Part shown: positions 1-8,800 of the stretch, one piece after another | How positions within the stretch are numbered: position 1 is the first letter of the stretch | How the letters are laid out: each line of letters starts with the position of its first letter | Source: CALGLS01 sp047626155 | Lineage (GTDB): Bacteria > Bacteroidota > Bacteroidia > Chitinophagales > Saprospiraceae | Assembly: GCA_047626155.1 (NCBI GenBank) | Contig: JBLHRR010000157.1 | Coordinates: 1-13,036 of the forward strand | Direction of reading: 5' to 3' | Length of the DNA stretch: 13,036 nt | Notes under the pieces: generated by a model | Seen by the model: the letters and a program-made list of their open reading frames with translations, nothing else | What the model was told of the DNA's origin: nothing | Database searches by the model: none | Position numbers and translations under genes: made by a program

Positions 1-830
1 GCATCGAGGTCTTCTATTGTCATGAGACCTTTACCAATGCCTGCTTGATTGGTCACTACTACAATGCAATCGAATTGTTGAGTAAATTGGGCAATGGCTT
101 TCGGAACGCCATCAAAAAGTTTAAAATCTTCTTCTTTAGAAACATAAGCTCTTGGCATTCTGTGATTTATAACGCCGTCTCTATCAAGAAACAGGCTGCG
201 GTATTTTGTCAAATCCACTTTTTGAGTATTCGAACTGGCCTCTGGGTTCTGATCTTTTCCAAAGATGGCAGCTTCTACTAATTCGCAAATTATGTGTCCG
301 ATCAAAATATGTCCTTCCTGAATTCGAGGTGTATCCATTGATGGAATTTTAACGATGTAATCACATTGTTTATTCATCGCACCGCCCTCTTCGCCTGTAA
401 AACCGACCACCAGCATATCTTGCTTTTTCGCAGCAGTGATGGCTTCTAGTATGTTCTCTGAATTTCCAGAAGTAGACAATGCAAACAAGACATCTCCGCT
501 TTCCCCTTTAGCTTCGACCAGCCTTGAAAACACCTTGTTATAACCGAAGTCATTTGCAACAGCGGTAACGAAAGAGGAGTTAACATGAAGGGCTTCAGCA
601 TTGAGCGGTGCGCGGTTTAGGTAGTATCGTCCAGATAGTTCAGCGGCTAGATGCTGGGCATCTGCGGCGCTACCTCCGTTGCCACAGAAGAGGACTTTAT
701 TTCCGTTTTGGAAAGCATTTGTGGTTTTAATTGCAATCTTCTCGACGACCTCTAACAAGGTGTTGTCGGATAGCATTTTCTGCTTTAAGAGGAGGGCTTC
801 TTCTAGGCGGGCTTTTATTTTTTTGTGCAT
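1..830 (-). CDS. gmhA-gmhB: Fused sedoheptulose-7-phosphate isomerase / heptose-1,7-bisphosphate phosphatase (partial, C-terminus off window)
   Basis: I translated this gene by hand; 276 codons are open from the ATG at 830 to the window edge, so the C-terminus is missing. Residues 1 to about 195 are a SIS-fold phosphoheptose isomerase: GNGGSAADAQH at 50-60, Glu64 and His179 matching the catalytic Glu65 and His180 of E. coli GmhA, and the phosphate-binding STSGNS at 119-124. After a short linker, the HAD phosphatase motif I FLDRDGVIN places the nucleophile Asp216 and acid Asp218, and TNQAGIGKG at 260-268 is motif II of the GmhB type. The reading frame is continuous through the linker, so this is a real fusion. 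The family makes D-glycero-D-manno-heptose phosphates in the cytosol for ADP-heptose and surface glycans. Two glycosyltransferase genes lie upstream on the same strand, 98 bp away. GmhB substrate anomer cannot be read from the sequence. Confidence 0.93.
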   Translation of the reverse strand, partial: MHKKIKARLEEALLLKQKMLSDNTLLEVVEKIAIKTTNAFQNGNKVLFCGNGGSAADAQHLAAELSGRYYLNRAPLNAEALHVNSSFVTAVANDFGYNKVFSRLVEAKGESGDVLFALSTSGNSENILEAITAAKKQDMLVVGFTGEEGGAMNKQCDYIVKIPSMDTPRIQEGHILIGHIICELVEAAIFGKDQNPEASSNTQKVDLTKYRSLFLDRDGVINHRMPRAYVSKEEDFKLFDGVPKAIAQFTQQFDCIVVVTNQAGIGKGLMTIEDLD

Positions 831-894
831 TTTTCTTGGTTGTATTTTTTCGTCTTCATTTGCTAGAAAGCAATCTATTTAGATATACTCTTAA

Positions 895-924
895 GTGAAA
901 ACTTCGTGACCTTTATGGTTAAAC
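895..924 (+). repeat. Intergenic repeat, copy 1
   Basis: This sequence closely matches two other intergenic stretches, at 8990-9014 (opposite orientation) and 9063-9092 (same orientation). The shared core is roughly AACTTCGTGACCTTTGTGGTT followed by AAAC. It lies in the gap between the end of the GT4 gene and the start of the fused heptose gene, entirely outside both coding regions. I see no protein-coding sense to it. It looks like a short dispersed intergenic repeat. Confidence 0.6.
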
Positions 925-928
925 TCCA

Positions 929-2062
929 TCAAGACAATCCTAATATTTCCTCCACCATGTGCTCCCAACTAAATCGCGCCTTTTCCTTCACCACCGCCTT
1001 CGTCATCTTTTCCATCCTATTATTTTCATAAAAATCAATAATAGCATCGGCAATAGCTGTGGGATTAATATCTACAATGTAGCCACTCACTTGGTCTGCA
1101 ATAATCTCTGGAAGACCACCGACTCGGGTAGCCACCATCGGTTTTTCAAAATGATAAGCCAACTGAGAGATACCACTTTGGGTGGCTGACTTATAAGGTT
1201 GTACCACCAAATCTGCTGCACAAAAGTAATAAGGGACTTCGGGATTGGGAATGAAATCCGTTTTTAAAATTAATAAATCTTTGACGCCTTCTTTTTCCAT
1301 TTGGGCCTCATAAAGCTCTTTATCTGCATAGTATTCACCAGCGATGATCAAGCGAATGTTCTGCGCCCGAATTCGAGGATCGGCCATTGCTTTGATCAGC
1401 AAATCCAGGCCTTTATAAGCACGAATGAAACCAAAGAACATGATGTATTTCCCTTCCCGGGGAAGATCCAAATGGGCACAGGCTGCGGCTTTGGAAATCG
1501 GATCGCCGTAGTTGTCATAAACGGGATGCGGCACGTAACTGATCGGTTTATCCGTGGTGAATTGGCGGAGCTCGGTGCCAACTGATTTAGACATGACCAC
1601 AAAGCCATCGACCGATCCAACAAAGTATTTACTGAGTGTGAAATCGCCTGGACGTTTTTCGTGAGGGATGATATTGTCTACGATAGCGACGACCTTACTG
1701 TGTTTGTTTTTTTTCGCCTGACGTAATATCGTTCCCAATGAAGGGCCCATGAAAGGCAACCAAAACCGAGTGACGATGTAATCTGGACGAAGTGCTCGAA
1801 TCTCTCTTCCTATTTTCAACCAATTGAAAGGATTGATGGAATTGACTTTGACTTTTATCTCCAAACCCTGCGGCGGTGGATCTTCCGAAAATTGTGTTTT
1901 TCCAGGAAACAGGATATTAGGATATTGAAGACTGAAAGTGTAGATAGTTACCGAATGTCCTTGCGCAATGAACTCATAGGCAAGCCGTTCGGTAGAAGAG
2001 GCAATGCCTCCACGTAAGGGATAGGCCGGAGCCAATATAACAATACTATTTCGTGGAGACAC
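929..2062 (-). CDS. Glycosyltransferase family 4 (GT-B fold)
   Basis: This 377-residue protein is a retaining GT-B glycosyltransferase of the GT4 group, expected to act at the cytosolic face of the inner membrane and move a sugar from a nucleotide donor onto a glycan or lipid acceptor. The N-terminal half opens with a beta strand and the loop APAYPLRGGIASS (11-23), where the GG contacts donor in the family. The C-terminal Rossmann half starts near GFIRAYKGLDLLIKA (211-225) and carries a QSGISQLAYHFEKPMVATRVGG region (from 295) in place of the usual EX7E segment, followed by LPEII. No signal peptide or membrane segment is visible. The start is a GTG at 2062, inside the last codons of the upstream GT2 gene (17-bp overlap, different frame), which suggests coupled translation. 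No ATG lies close enough to keep the first beta strand. Donor and acceptor are unknown. Confidence 0.9.
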   Translation of the reverse strand: MSPRNSIVILAPAYPLRGGIASSTERLAYEFIAQGHSVTIYTFSLQYPNILFPGKTQFSEDPPPQGLEIKVKVNSINPFNWLKIGREIRALRPDYIVTRFWLPFMGPSLGTILRQAKKNKHSKVVAIVDNIIPHEKRPGDFTLSKYFVGSVDGFVVMSKSVGTELRQFTTDKPISYVPHPVYDNYGDPISKAAACAHLDLPREGKYIMFFGFIRAYKGLDLLIKAMADPRIRAQNIRLIIAGEYYADKELYEAQMEKEGVKDLLILKTDFIPNPEVPYYFCAADLVVQPYKSATQSGISQLAYHFEKPMVATRVGGLPEIIADQVSGYIVDINPTAIADAIIDFYENNRMEKMTKAVVKEKARFSWEHMVEEILGLS

Positions 2063-3056
2063 CTGACTTGGTTTTTATGCCTTTGGATCCTAATCTTTTT
2101 TCAATCAGGTAATTATTCCGATCCGGAGAGTTTCGCGCTACTAATTCGGCTAAGAACCCGGTGAGGAACAACATTGTCCCCAAGATCATACAAGTCAAAG
2201 CAACGTAGAAAAAGGCATTGTCCGCAACCAAGGTGGCACTGCGCCAATCCTGATTAAGTTGAATAATTTTGTTGATACCGATATAAGTCGCCAAGGTAAA
2301 TCCTAGTAGAAAAACTATAGATCCCATGGTTCCAAACAGGTGCATTGGTTTTTTACCAAAGCGAGAAATAAAGGTAATGGATAATAAATCGAGTGGGCCG
2401 TTGATGAATCGATTGATCCCTCCGAACTTTGTAACACCGTGTTTACGTGCGTAATGGGTTACCACTTTTTCACCGATATTATCAAAGCCAGCCCATTTGG
2501 CAATGACCGGAATATAGCGGTGCATCTCCCCATAAACTTCTATTGCTTTTACCACCTCTCCTTTGTAGGCTTTCAGGCCACAGTTAAAATCGTTCAAATG
2601 AATACCGGAAAGCATTCTAGTAGTAGCGTTATATAACTTGGTTGGAATCGTTTTGGAAAGCGGATCGTTGCGTTTTTGCTTCCAGCCGGATACTAGGTCA
2701 TAACCATCTTCTGCAATCATTCTATAGAGTGCTGGTATTTCGTCAGGACTGTCTTGCAGGTCGGCATCCATGGTTATAACAACATCTCCACGGGTGGCGT
2801 GAAAGCCTTCGTTGAGTGCTGCTGACTTTCCGTAATTTCTACGAAACTTAATGCCTCTAACCGATTCATTCTGCTTTGCCAACTGTTCTACAATCGACCA
2901 AGAAGTATCCTTAGAGCCATCATCTACAAAGAGGATTTCATAAACAAAACCATTATCTTGCATGACTTTAGCAATCCATGTTTCCAATTCTTTCAGTGAT
3001 TCTTCTTCGTTGAAGAGGGGCACTACTATTGAGATGTCTATGTTAGGTTTGACCAT
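2046..3056 (-). CDS. Polyprenyl-phosphate-type GT2 glycosyltransferase with two membrane segments
   Basis: This 336-residue protein has a GT-A catalytic domain followed by two transmembrane helices, the layout of the DPM1/GtrB/ArnC group, which load a sugar from a nucleotide donor onto polyprenyl phosphate at the inner membrane. Visible motifs are SIVVPLFNEEESL (9-21), the donor-binding LFVDDGSKDTS (42-52) and the metal-binding TMDADLQDSPDEI (95-107). The segment NDFNCGLKAYKGEV (155-168) and the RKHGVTKFG stretch near 204-212 are typical of this group. Membrane helices lie at about 240-262 and 280-306. The ATG start at 3056 puts the first beta strand at residues 7-13, as expected. The GT4 gene overlaps its 3' end, so the two are probably co-translated. 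Which sugar is transferred cannot be decided here. Confidence 0.92.
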   Translation of the reverse strand: MVKPNIDISIVVPLFNEEESLKELETWIAKVMQDNGFVYEILFVDDGSKDTSWSIVEQLAKQNESVRGIKFRRNYGKSAALNEGFHATRGDVVITMDADLQDSPDEIPALYRMIAEDGYDLVSGWKQKRNDPLSKTIPTKLYNATTRMLSGIHLNDFNCGLKAYKGEVVKAIEVYGEMHRYIPVIAKWAGFDNIGEKVVTHYARKHGVTKFGGINRFINGPLDLLSITFISRFGKKPMHLFGTMGSIVFLLGFTLATYIGINKIIQLNQDWRSATLVADNAFFYVALTCMILGTMLFLTGFLAELVARNSPDRNNYLIEKRLGSKGIKTKSGVSTK

Positions 3057-3124
3057 AGTTTGAGCATACGATTTTTGACTTAGATTTGTTGCGGAAAACG
3101 AGGCCTTTTACCTTAAAGTGGCCA

Positions 3125-3616
3125 TCAATCCTGCCGTACTAATCCACCAATAAATAACGAAAAAGCAAAGCCCACAATTGCCCCTTTGGCATATTCAAAG
3201 ATGGTTTTGCGAATGGTCATTTCAAATCCTTCCTTGTTCATGTTCTTGATCATTTCCTTCGCTTGGTCTGCTGGCATGTATTCCTGATACATTTGCTGAG
3301 CGACTTCCATTTGTAAATCTACTAAGCTCGGGTCTACAAAGTTCAGTAGTATGTAATAAAAGACATAGAAAATGGCATTTGCAATTAAGAAGGTTTGAAA
3401 AGCTATTTTGAGTCCTTCCGCTAAAAGCAATACTTCGTTTTCGTTTTTAGACCGACGCTCAATACATGCTTTGTACATGCAGAAAAAATAGATCAGGAAT
3501 GAAGACCAGTAGATCTTCATATTCAGCATCAAAGGGCGGTCTATCATGTAAAATAGCAGCATGTAACCGACTGTGGCTACACCTGCTATTATACCGTATT
3601 TTTTAGATTCGTTCAA
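3125..3616 (-). CDS. DUF4199-family membrane protein
   Basis: This 163-residue protein has the DUF4199 pattern: a YGIIAGVATVGYMLLFY helix near the N-terminus (7-23), a second at about 34-50, a third at about 70-92 and a last one at about 144-160. A long charged, probably helical loop (about 95-137) sits between the third and fourth helices and contains MPADQAKEM (114-122). The neighbouring DUF4199 gene has a similar MPEDQAEQS at the same place, so the two are likely paralogues. The family is common in Bacteroidota and has no established function. The gene lies 31 bp after its paralogue and 68 bp before the GT2 gene, all on one strand, which suggests an operon with envelope glycosyltransferases. 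Confidence 0.85.
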   Translation of the reverse strand: MNESKKYGIIAGVATVGYMLLFYMIDRPLMLNMKIYWSSFLIYFFCMYKACIERRSKNENEVLLLAEGLKIAFQTFLIANAIFYVFYYILLNFVDPSLVDLQMEVAQQMYQEYMPADQAKEMIKNMNKEGFEMTIRKTIFEYAKGAIVGFAFSLFIGGLVRQD

Positions 3617-3647
3617 GTTTGAATTGTTAAGTTAGTCCTTTTTAACG

Positions 3648-4217
3648 CTAAGCATTCGGATGGTCGTTCTTCACGACCAGACCTGTGATTAAGGACACAA
3701 TAGTCCCTATGAATAAAGACATAAAAACAACCATTCCAGCCATAAGACCAGGGGTGAAAACCATTTTCATTATATCTTCTGATTGTTCTGCCTGATCTTC
3801 TGGCATCTGACTCAAAGTACCTTCTAATAAAATATCCAGTGCTTCCGGTGCGAGGATAGTGAAGAAAATATAAGTCCAAACCGCAGAAATCAGCCCAATA
3901 ATTAAGTTCGTAGCAAAACCTGTCAGGAAGGCTCTTCCGAAAGAAATATAGCCTCCAAGATCCTCGCTTTTATGCGCTCTAATAGCCAATATGGGAGCAC
4001 CAATCCAAATGGCATAATTAATATATTGTACAATCTGGTCCAATAGGGTAAGCTCCCCAACAGCTTGCCCCTCAATATCACTCAGCCCAAATAAGTGCAT
4101 CAACAATCCTATGATTATTGAAATAACAGTGGCAAGGCCACCATATCGTAAAGCTACGGGCCAGGGTTTTACAGTACTTGGATCAATGAATCCGAAATCA
4201 TCATCTAAGGTTGACAT
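3648..4217 (-). CDS. DUF4199-family membrane protein
   Basis: This 189-residue protein is a four-helix membrane protein of the DUF4199 family. A hydrophilic N-terminus rich in acidic residues (1-20) precedes a YGGLATVISIIIGLLMHLFG helix starting at 25. Further helices lie at about 59-80, 97-122 and 156-182. The conserved family stretch GGYISFGRAFLTGF is at 88-101. The acidic loop between helices three and four contains MPEDQAEQSEDIMKM (138-152), which matches the equivalent loop in the next gene. It is encoded between the dihydroorotase pseudoenzyme and the second DUF4199 gene on the same strand. The function is not known. A shorter reading frame at 3613-3879 on the same strand is a shadow of this gene. 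Confidence 0.87.
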   Translation of the reverse strand: MSTLDDDFGFIDPSTVKPWPVALRYGGLATVISIIIGLLMHLFGLSDIEGQAVGELTLLDQIVQYINYAIWIGAPILAIRAHKSEDLGGYISFGRAFLTGFATNLIIGLISAVWTYIFFTILAPEALDILLEGTLSQMPEDQAEQSEDIMKMVFTPGLMAGMVVFMSLFIGTIVSLITGLVVKNDHPNA

Positions 4218-4279
4218 ATTGTTTTGTTTTAAGTGATAGAATACTTTCTCCCACTAAAGATGGGCTTTATTCTTCTGCT

Positions 4280-4321
4280 AGCGAAATTTTTAGGACGAAA
4301 GCAGCTTTTTGCTATTTCGCT
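4280..4321 (-). other. Inverted repeat just after the dihydroorotase-like stop codon
   Basis: AGCGAAAT at 4280-4287 and ATTTCGCT at 4314-4321 form a perfect 8-bp inverted repeat that begins at the stop codon of the leftward dihydroorotase-like gene. The interior contains another small self-complementary part (AAAGC-A-GCTTT). No U-run follows on the leftward strand, so a classical intrinsic terminator is not supported. It could be a weak attenuator or a 3'-end stabilising hairpin between this gene and the DUF4199 genes. Confidence 0.35.
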
Positions 4322-5586
4322 TAAGCAAATTCTTCGACCAAGCCTTTATTCCCAATGGCCATCACCTTGCCGGTGAACTCCTGCCCGATAAAGGGACTGT
4401 TCTTTGATTTTGACAAAATTGATTCTTTGGTGAAGGTCCATTTCTTAGTTGGATGGAACAAGGTGAAGTTAGCAACTGCTCCTGTTTCAATTTTAGGAAC
4501 TTCCAATCCAAAGATGTTTCTGGCATTTAGCGAAAGCCAATGCACCAATTCCTCTTGAGAAAATTGATCGCCCAAATAAGTGTTCAATAAAGCGTAAGTG
4601 GTTTGCAACCCGATGGTTCCAAAATCGGCATAAGGAAATTCCACTTTCTTGGATTCTTCATCCTGTGGATTGTGGTTGGAAGAAATAAAATCGATGCTGC
4701 CGTTTTTCAATCCTTTCAACAAAGCTTTGATGTCTTTCTTTTCTCGCAAAGGAGGTAAGACTTTGTAATTGGTATTGAAAGAATGCATCACCTCATCTTC
4801 AAAAATAAGATTCATCACCGCTGCACTACTGGTCACTTTCAGACCTTCTTGGCGAGCTTCTTTCACCATGCCCACCACATTGGTACAAGAGATATTGGAA
4901 AGATGTAAACGGGAATCGGTATATTTTGCCAAATAAATATCTCTACAGGCCATCATCTCTTCAGCTAGTGCCGGAATTCCTTTCATACCTAACATGGTAC
5001 TTACAAGTCCTTCATGCACCTGCCCCTTCCCTGCCAAACTATTGTCCTGAGGCTGATTAAGAATCACGCCATCAAAACCTTTTGCGTAAAGCAAGGCTCG
5101 TTTCATGAGGCCGCTATCCTGAATTGGTTTTTGTCCATCAGAAAAAGCAATAGCTCCATGGTGATACATATCATTCATCTCCGTCAAATCCTCTCCTGCA
5201 CAATCTCTTGATACGGCTCCTACTGGAAAGCAATCTACTAACGCCTCCTTCGTCCTATTTTTCAAGTACATGACCTCCGACTTAGAATGAGTCACTGGCA
5301 TGGTGTTCGGCTGGCAAACGATACCGGTATAACCTCCTGCCGCTGCTGCTGCCGTGACGGAATAAATATCCTCCCGATGTTCAAAACCAGGATCCGCGAC
5401 TTGAACGCCGACATCCAACCATCCAGGAGAGAGGCAGGCTCCTTTGGCCTCTATCACTTTTGCTTTGAGGATGGAGATATTCGTCTGAATGTCTTCAATC
5501 TTTCCTCTGCGGATAAATACATCTCGCTGCTTACCGTGATACTTGGAAGCGGGGTCGATGATTTTTGCATTTTTTATCAGGAGCAT
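4321..5586 (-). CDS. Dihydroorotase homologue lacking the metal-binding residues (pseudoenzyme)
   Basis: This 421-residue protein aligns along its full length with class I dihydroorotases (amidohydrolase superfamily), for example SPGWLDV (53-59), DPGFEHREDI (65-74), AAAGGYTGIVCQPNTMP (81-97), VLPPLREKKD (276-285) and the C-terminal SKSKNSPFIGQEFTGKV (392-408). The active-site residues are gone. The HxH pair is Gly60 and Gln62, the Arg after it is Ala64, the second Asp of the FSDDG motif is Gly151, the His of HCED is Gln178, the next ligand His is Asn231, and the Asp of DHAPH is Asn304. It is therefore very unlikely to hydrolyse dihydroorotate. In pseudomonads a similarly inactive dihydroorotase homologue supports aspartate transcarbamoylase assembly; a scaffold role here is inference. 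The start at 5586 was preferred over an in-frame ATG at 5670 because homology begins at LLIKNAKIIDP and because a promoter lies at 5616-5647. Confidence 0.92.
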   Translation of the reverse strand: MLLIKNAKIIDPASKYHGKQRDVFIRRGKIEDIQTNISILKAKVIEAKGACLSPGWLDVGVQVADPGFEHREDIYSVTAAAAAGGYTGIVCQPNTMPVTHSKSEVMYLKNRTKEALVDCFPVGAVSRDCAGEDLTEMNDMYHHGAIAFSDGQKPIQDSGLMKRALLYAKGFDGVILNQPQDNSLAGKGQVHEGLVSTMLGMKGIPALAEEMMACRDIYLAKYTDSRLHLSNISCTNVVGMVKEARQEGLKVTSSAAVMNLIFEDEVMHSFNTNYKVLPPLREKKDIKALLKGLKNGSIDFISSNHNPQDEESKKVEFPYADFGTIGLQTTYALLNTYLGDQFSQEELVHWLSLNARNIFGLEVPKIETGAVANFTLFHPTKKWTFTKESILSKSKNSPFIGQEFTGKVMAIGNKGLVEEFA

Positions 5587-5615
5587 GTTGTATTGTTTTG
5601 CCTGTTTTGTGGGGG

Positions 5616-5647
5616 CAAAAGTAGTGATTAAGGGTAAGGGAGACAAA
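5616..5647 (-). promoter_or_regulatory. Bacteroidota-type promoter of the dihydroorotase-like gene
   Basis: Read leftward, TTTG (5647-5644) is followed after 20 bp by TACTTTTG (5623-5616). This fits the TTTG - about 20 - TAnnTTTG pattern of Bacteroidota housekeeping promoters. Transcription would begin about 20-25 bases before the ATG at 5586. The position also argues against translation from the upstream in-frame ATG at 5670. Confidence 0.5.
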
Positions 5648-5735
5648 GGTTGTGGTGGGATATTTGACACCTCTAAGCAAAATAGAGTTCTCTATATAAA
5701 TAACTTATTGGAAGAGAATGAGTTAGATGAAAATT

Positions 5736-5762
5736 CAGTTGTCAAGTATTACTTGACAACTG
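5736..5762. promoter_or_regulatory. Perfect 27-bp palindrome, candidate operator
   Basis: CAGTTGTCAAGTA (5736-5748) and TACTTGACAACTG (5750-5762) are exact reverse complements around a single T at 5749. The element sits in the region between two divergent genes, about 70 bp upstream of the rightward ATG at 5833. There is no U-run after it on either strand. A binding site for a dimeric regulator of the tri-domain enzyme gene is the simplest reading, but no regulator gene is visible in the window. Confidence 0.55.
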
Positions 5763-5785
5763 CCCGATCGGAATCCACAAAATCA

Positions 5786-5799
5786 CGTATATTTATACG
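5786..5799. promoter_or_regulatory. 14-bp palindrome near the tri-domain gene start
   Basis: CGTATA and TATACG are exact reverse complements around TT. It lies 33 bp upstream of the rightward ATG at 5833 and 23 bp after the larger palindrome. Within it TATATTTA matches TAnnTTTG at all but the last base, so it may overlap a -7 element, although no TTG is found at the usual distance upstream. Either a second operator half or an AT-rich coincidence. Confidence 0.3.
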
Positions 5800-5832
5800 C
5801 TCAATCTTTCAGTCAACAGAACAGCAGACCAT

Positions 5833-8800
5833 ATGCCCAACAACAACTTCCAACAAGTCTCCATTTCCACTTCCCTTGCGGAAAAATACGCACTAGAATA
5901 TTACGGTCTAAAAACAATCGCCAAAAAACTACCCGGCGAAACTGATTTCAATTTCCATCTAAAAACAGAAAGCGGAGAAGCCTACACCTTAAAAATAAGT
6001 AGACCTGGTGAGACCGAAACCGCCATTGATTTTGAAGCCAAAATTTTAGCACACCTCTCTATTAAAAACTTCCCTTATCAAATTCCAAAACTAATTCCTG
6101 CACTAAGCGGTCGTCTTTTCCAACAAATAAAAGATGAGCAAAACCAAGAACGCTGGATGCGTTTGCAAACCTGGGTAGAGGGCAGAATGCTAGATGACGT
6201 AAACCCACGTAGCATGTCAGTGCTGAAAAATTGGGGGGCAACTGCCGGACAATTCGCCTTGGCCCTCGCCGATTTCGATCATCCACATGCGCATCGTTTT
6301 TACAAATGGAATCCTAGTGAAACGCTTTATTCTAAAAAACACCAACAATACATTTACGATAAGGAACAAACGGAAACCGCCGACTACTTTTGGAATCTTT
6401 TTAAGAACGAAACTTTGCCTAAATTAGGAGCGCTCCGAAAGTCCGTCAACTACAACGATGCGCATGAGCATAACTTATTAGTGAATCGTGATTTAAAGAA
6501 TCCAAAGATCAGTGGCGTCATTGATTTTGGCGATGCTTTGTATACACATACCATCAATGAACTGGCTATTGCCTGCGCATATGCGGCCATGTATTTCCCC
6601 AACCCTTTGGAAGCGGCGGCTGAAGTGGTTCGTGGTTTCCATACTATTTTTCCGCTGGAAGAAAAAGAGGTCGATGTATTGTATTCCATGATTGCAGCTC
6701 GGCTAATGATAACGGCAGCAAACGCGGCTTGGAACAAACATCAGGAACCCGATAATGAATATTTACTCATCAGTGAAAAACCTGCATGGGCATTGTTAGA
6801 AAAATGGAGAAACATTCCGCCGGCATTGGCTCATTATAGTTTTAGAGCAGCTTGTAATTGGGACGCTTGTCCTAAAGAAGCGACCTTTAAAGAATGGCTA
6901 AGCCAACAAAAAGAAGACTTTGCTCCAGTTGTTAATTTCTCAATAGGCAAGGTAGTTCCTATTGATTTAAGGGTGGGAAGTCTGGAACTGGGTAACAATT
7001 CCAACTTCAACAGCATTCAAAAGTTTGAACGAAAGATCAATCGTTTCTTGGAAGACCAGGACGCAGCTATTTGTTTTGGTGGTTATAATGAAACCCGACC
7101 ATTTTACACTTCCGATGCTTATCAGGTGAATGGAAATTCAGGAGCGGAATGGCGAACGGTTCACCTGGGTATGGATTTTTGGATGACAGCAGCCTCTCCC
7201 GTTTTTGCTCCGCTGGCAGGACGGGTACATAGTGTTGCAAATAATGACGGACACTGTAATTATGGCCCAACCATTATTTTGGAACACCAGATTTCGACAG
7301 CTGATTCAGGAAACTTTACATTTTACAGCCTCTACGGTCATCTTTCTTTAGATTCTATTAAAGGTTTGCAAAAAGGAATGCCGATTCAGAAAGGACAGCA
7401 AATAGCCCGCATTGGCAGCCCTCCGATTAATGGCAACTGGCCTCCGCATTTGCATTTCCAAGTCCTATTGAATTTGCTTGATCAAGAAGGCGATTTTCCT
7501 GGCGTAGCTTTTCCTAATGAAAAAGACATCTGGTTGAGCATTTGCCCTGACCCTGCTTCGTTAATGCAGGCTTTTCTTCCTAACAAAATAACAAAAGAAA
7601 TACAGAATAAATCGAAAACGCTTAGCAGCCATCAAATTCTCGAAACGCGAAACCAGTTCCTGGGTAAAAATCTGAGTATCTCCTACCAAAAACCTTTACA
7701 CATTGTCAGAGGTTTCGGCCAATACCTTTACGACAGTACTGGTCGTCGGTACTTGGACACTGTGAATAACGTGGCACATGTTGGGCATGAACATCCTTCT
7801 GTAGTGAAGGCGGCACAGCAACAATCAGCAGTTCTAAACACCAACACCCGGTATTTGCATGACAACATTGTTCAATATGCAAAAGAACTGTTATCAACTT
7901 TTCCACCAGAGCTATCTGTCGTTCATTTCGTCAATTCTGGATCAGAAGCCAATGAACTGGCACTACGTATGGCCAAAGCATACAGCAATCAAAAAGACAT
8001 GCTCGCTCTTGAAGTCGGCTATCATGGCAACACTGGCGGAACCATTGATATTAGCAGTTATAAATTCGATGGCAAAGGTGGAAAAGGGGCGCCAGCTCAT
8101 ACACACATTCTTCCGATGCCTGATGTTTATCGGGGCCTCTATAGAAATGAAAATGCAGCGGAACAATATGCGAATCATGCAAAATTGGCCATTGAAAAAA
8201 TAAAAGGAGAAGGACGTAATATTGCCGGATTTATAGCGGAGAGCATTCTGAGTTGCGGTGGACAAGTGATATTGCCTCTCGGGTACTTAGCGGCTATTTA
8301 TGAAATGGTTCGGACGGAAGGAGGTCTTTGTATTGCGGATGAAGTTCAAGTTGGCTTTGGCAGAACGGGGGACCACTTTTGGGCTTTTGAGTTGCAAAAT
8401 GTGATTCCTGACATTGTTACGATGGGTAAACCAATTGGCAATGGCCATCCACTGGCGGCGGTTGTCACCACGAAAAAAGTCGCGGAAACTTTCGCTAATG
8501 GGATGGAGTACTTTAATACTTTTGGCGGCAATCCTGTTTCCTGCGCGATTGGCCGGGAGGTTTTGAAGGTCATTGCGAATGAAGGTTTGCAACAGAATGC
8601 AAAAGAGATAGGAAGATATTTAACAAAAGCTTTACAAAAACTAAAAACGCGTTTCCCCATCATTGGTGATGTCCGGGGAATTGGCTTTTTTCAGGGAATT
8701 GAGTTGGTGAAAAATAGAGAGACCTTGGAACCTGCGGCGGCGCAAACAGCTTACCTCGCCAATAGAATGCGGGAACGGGGGATATTGATGAGCACGGATG

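Noticed and set aside
3613..3879. 88-codon leftward frame overlapping the DUF4199 gene
   Set aside because: It lies almost entirely inside a well-supported membrane protein gene in another frame and has no family signature.
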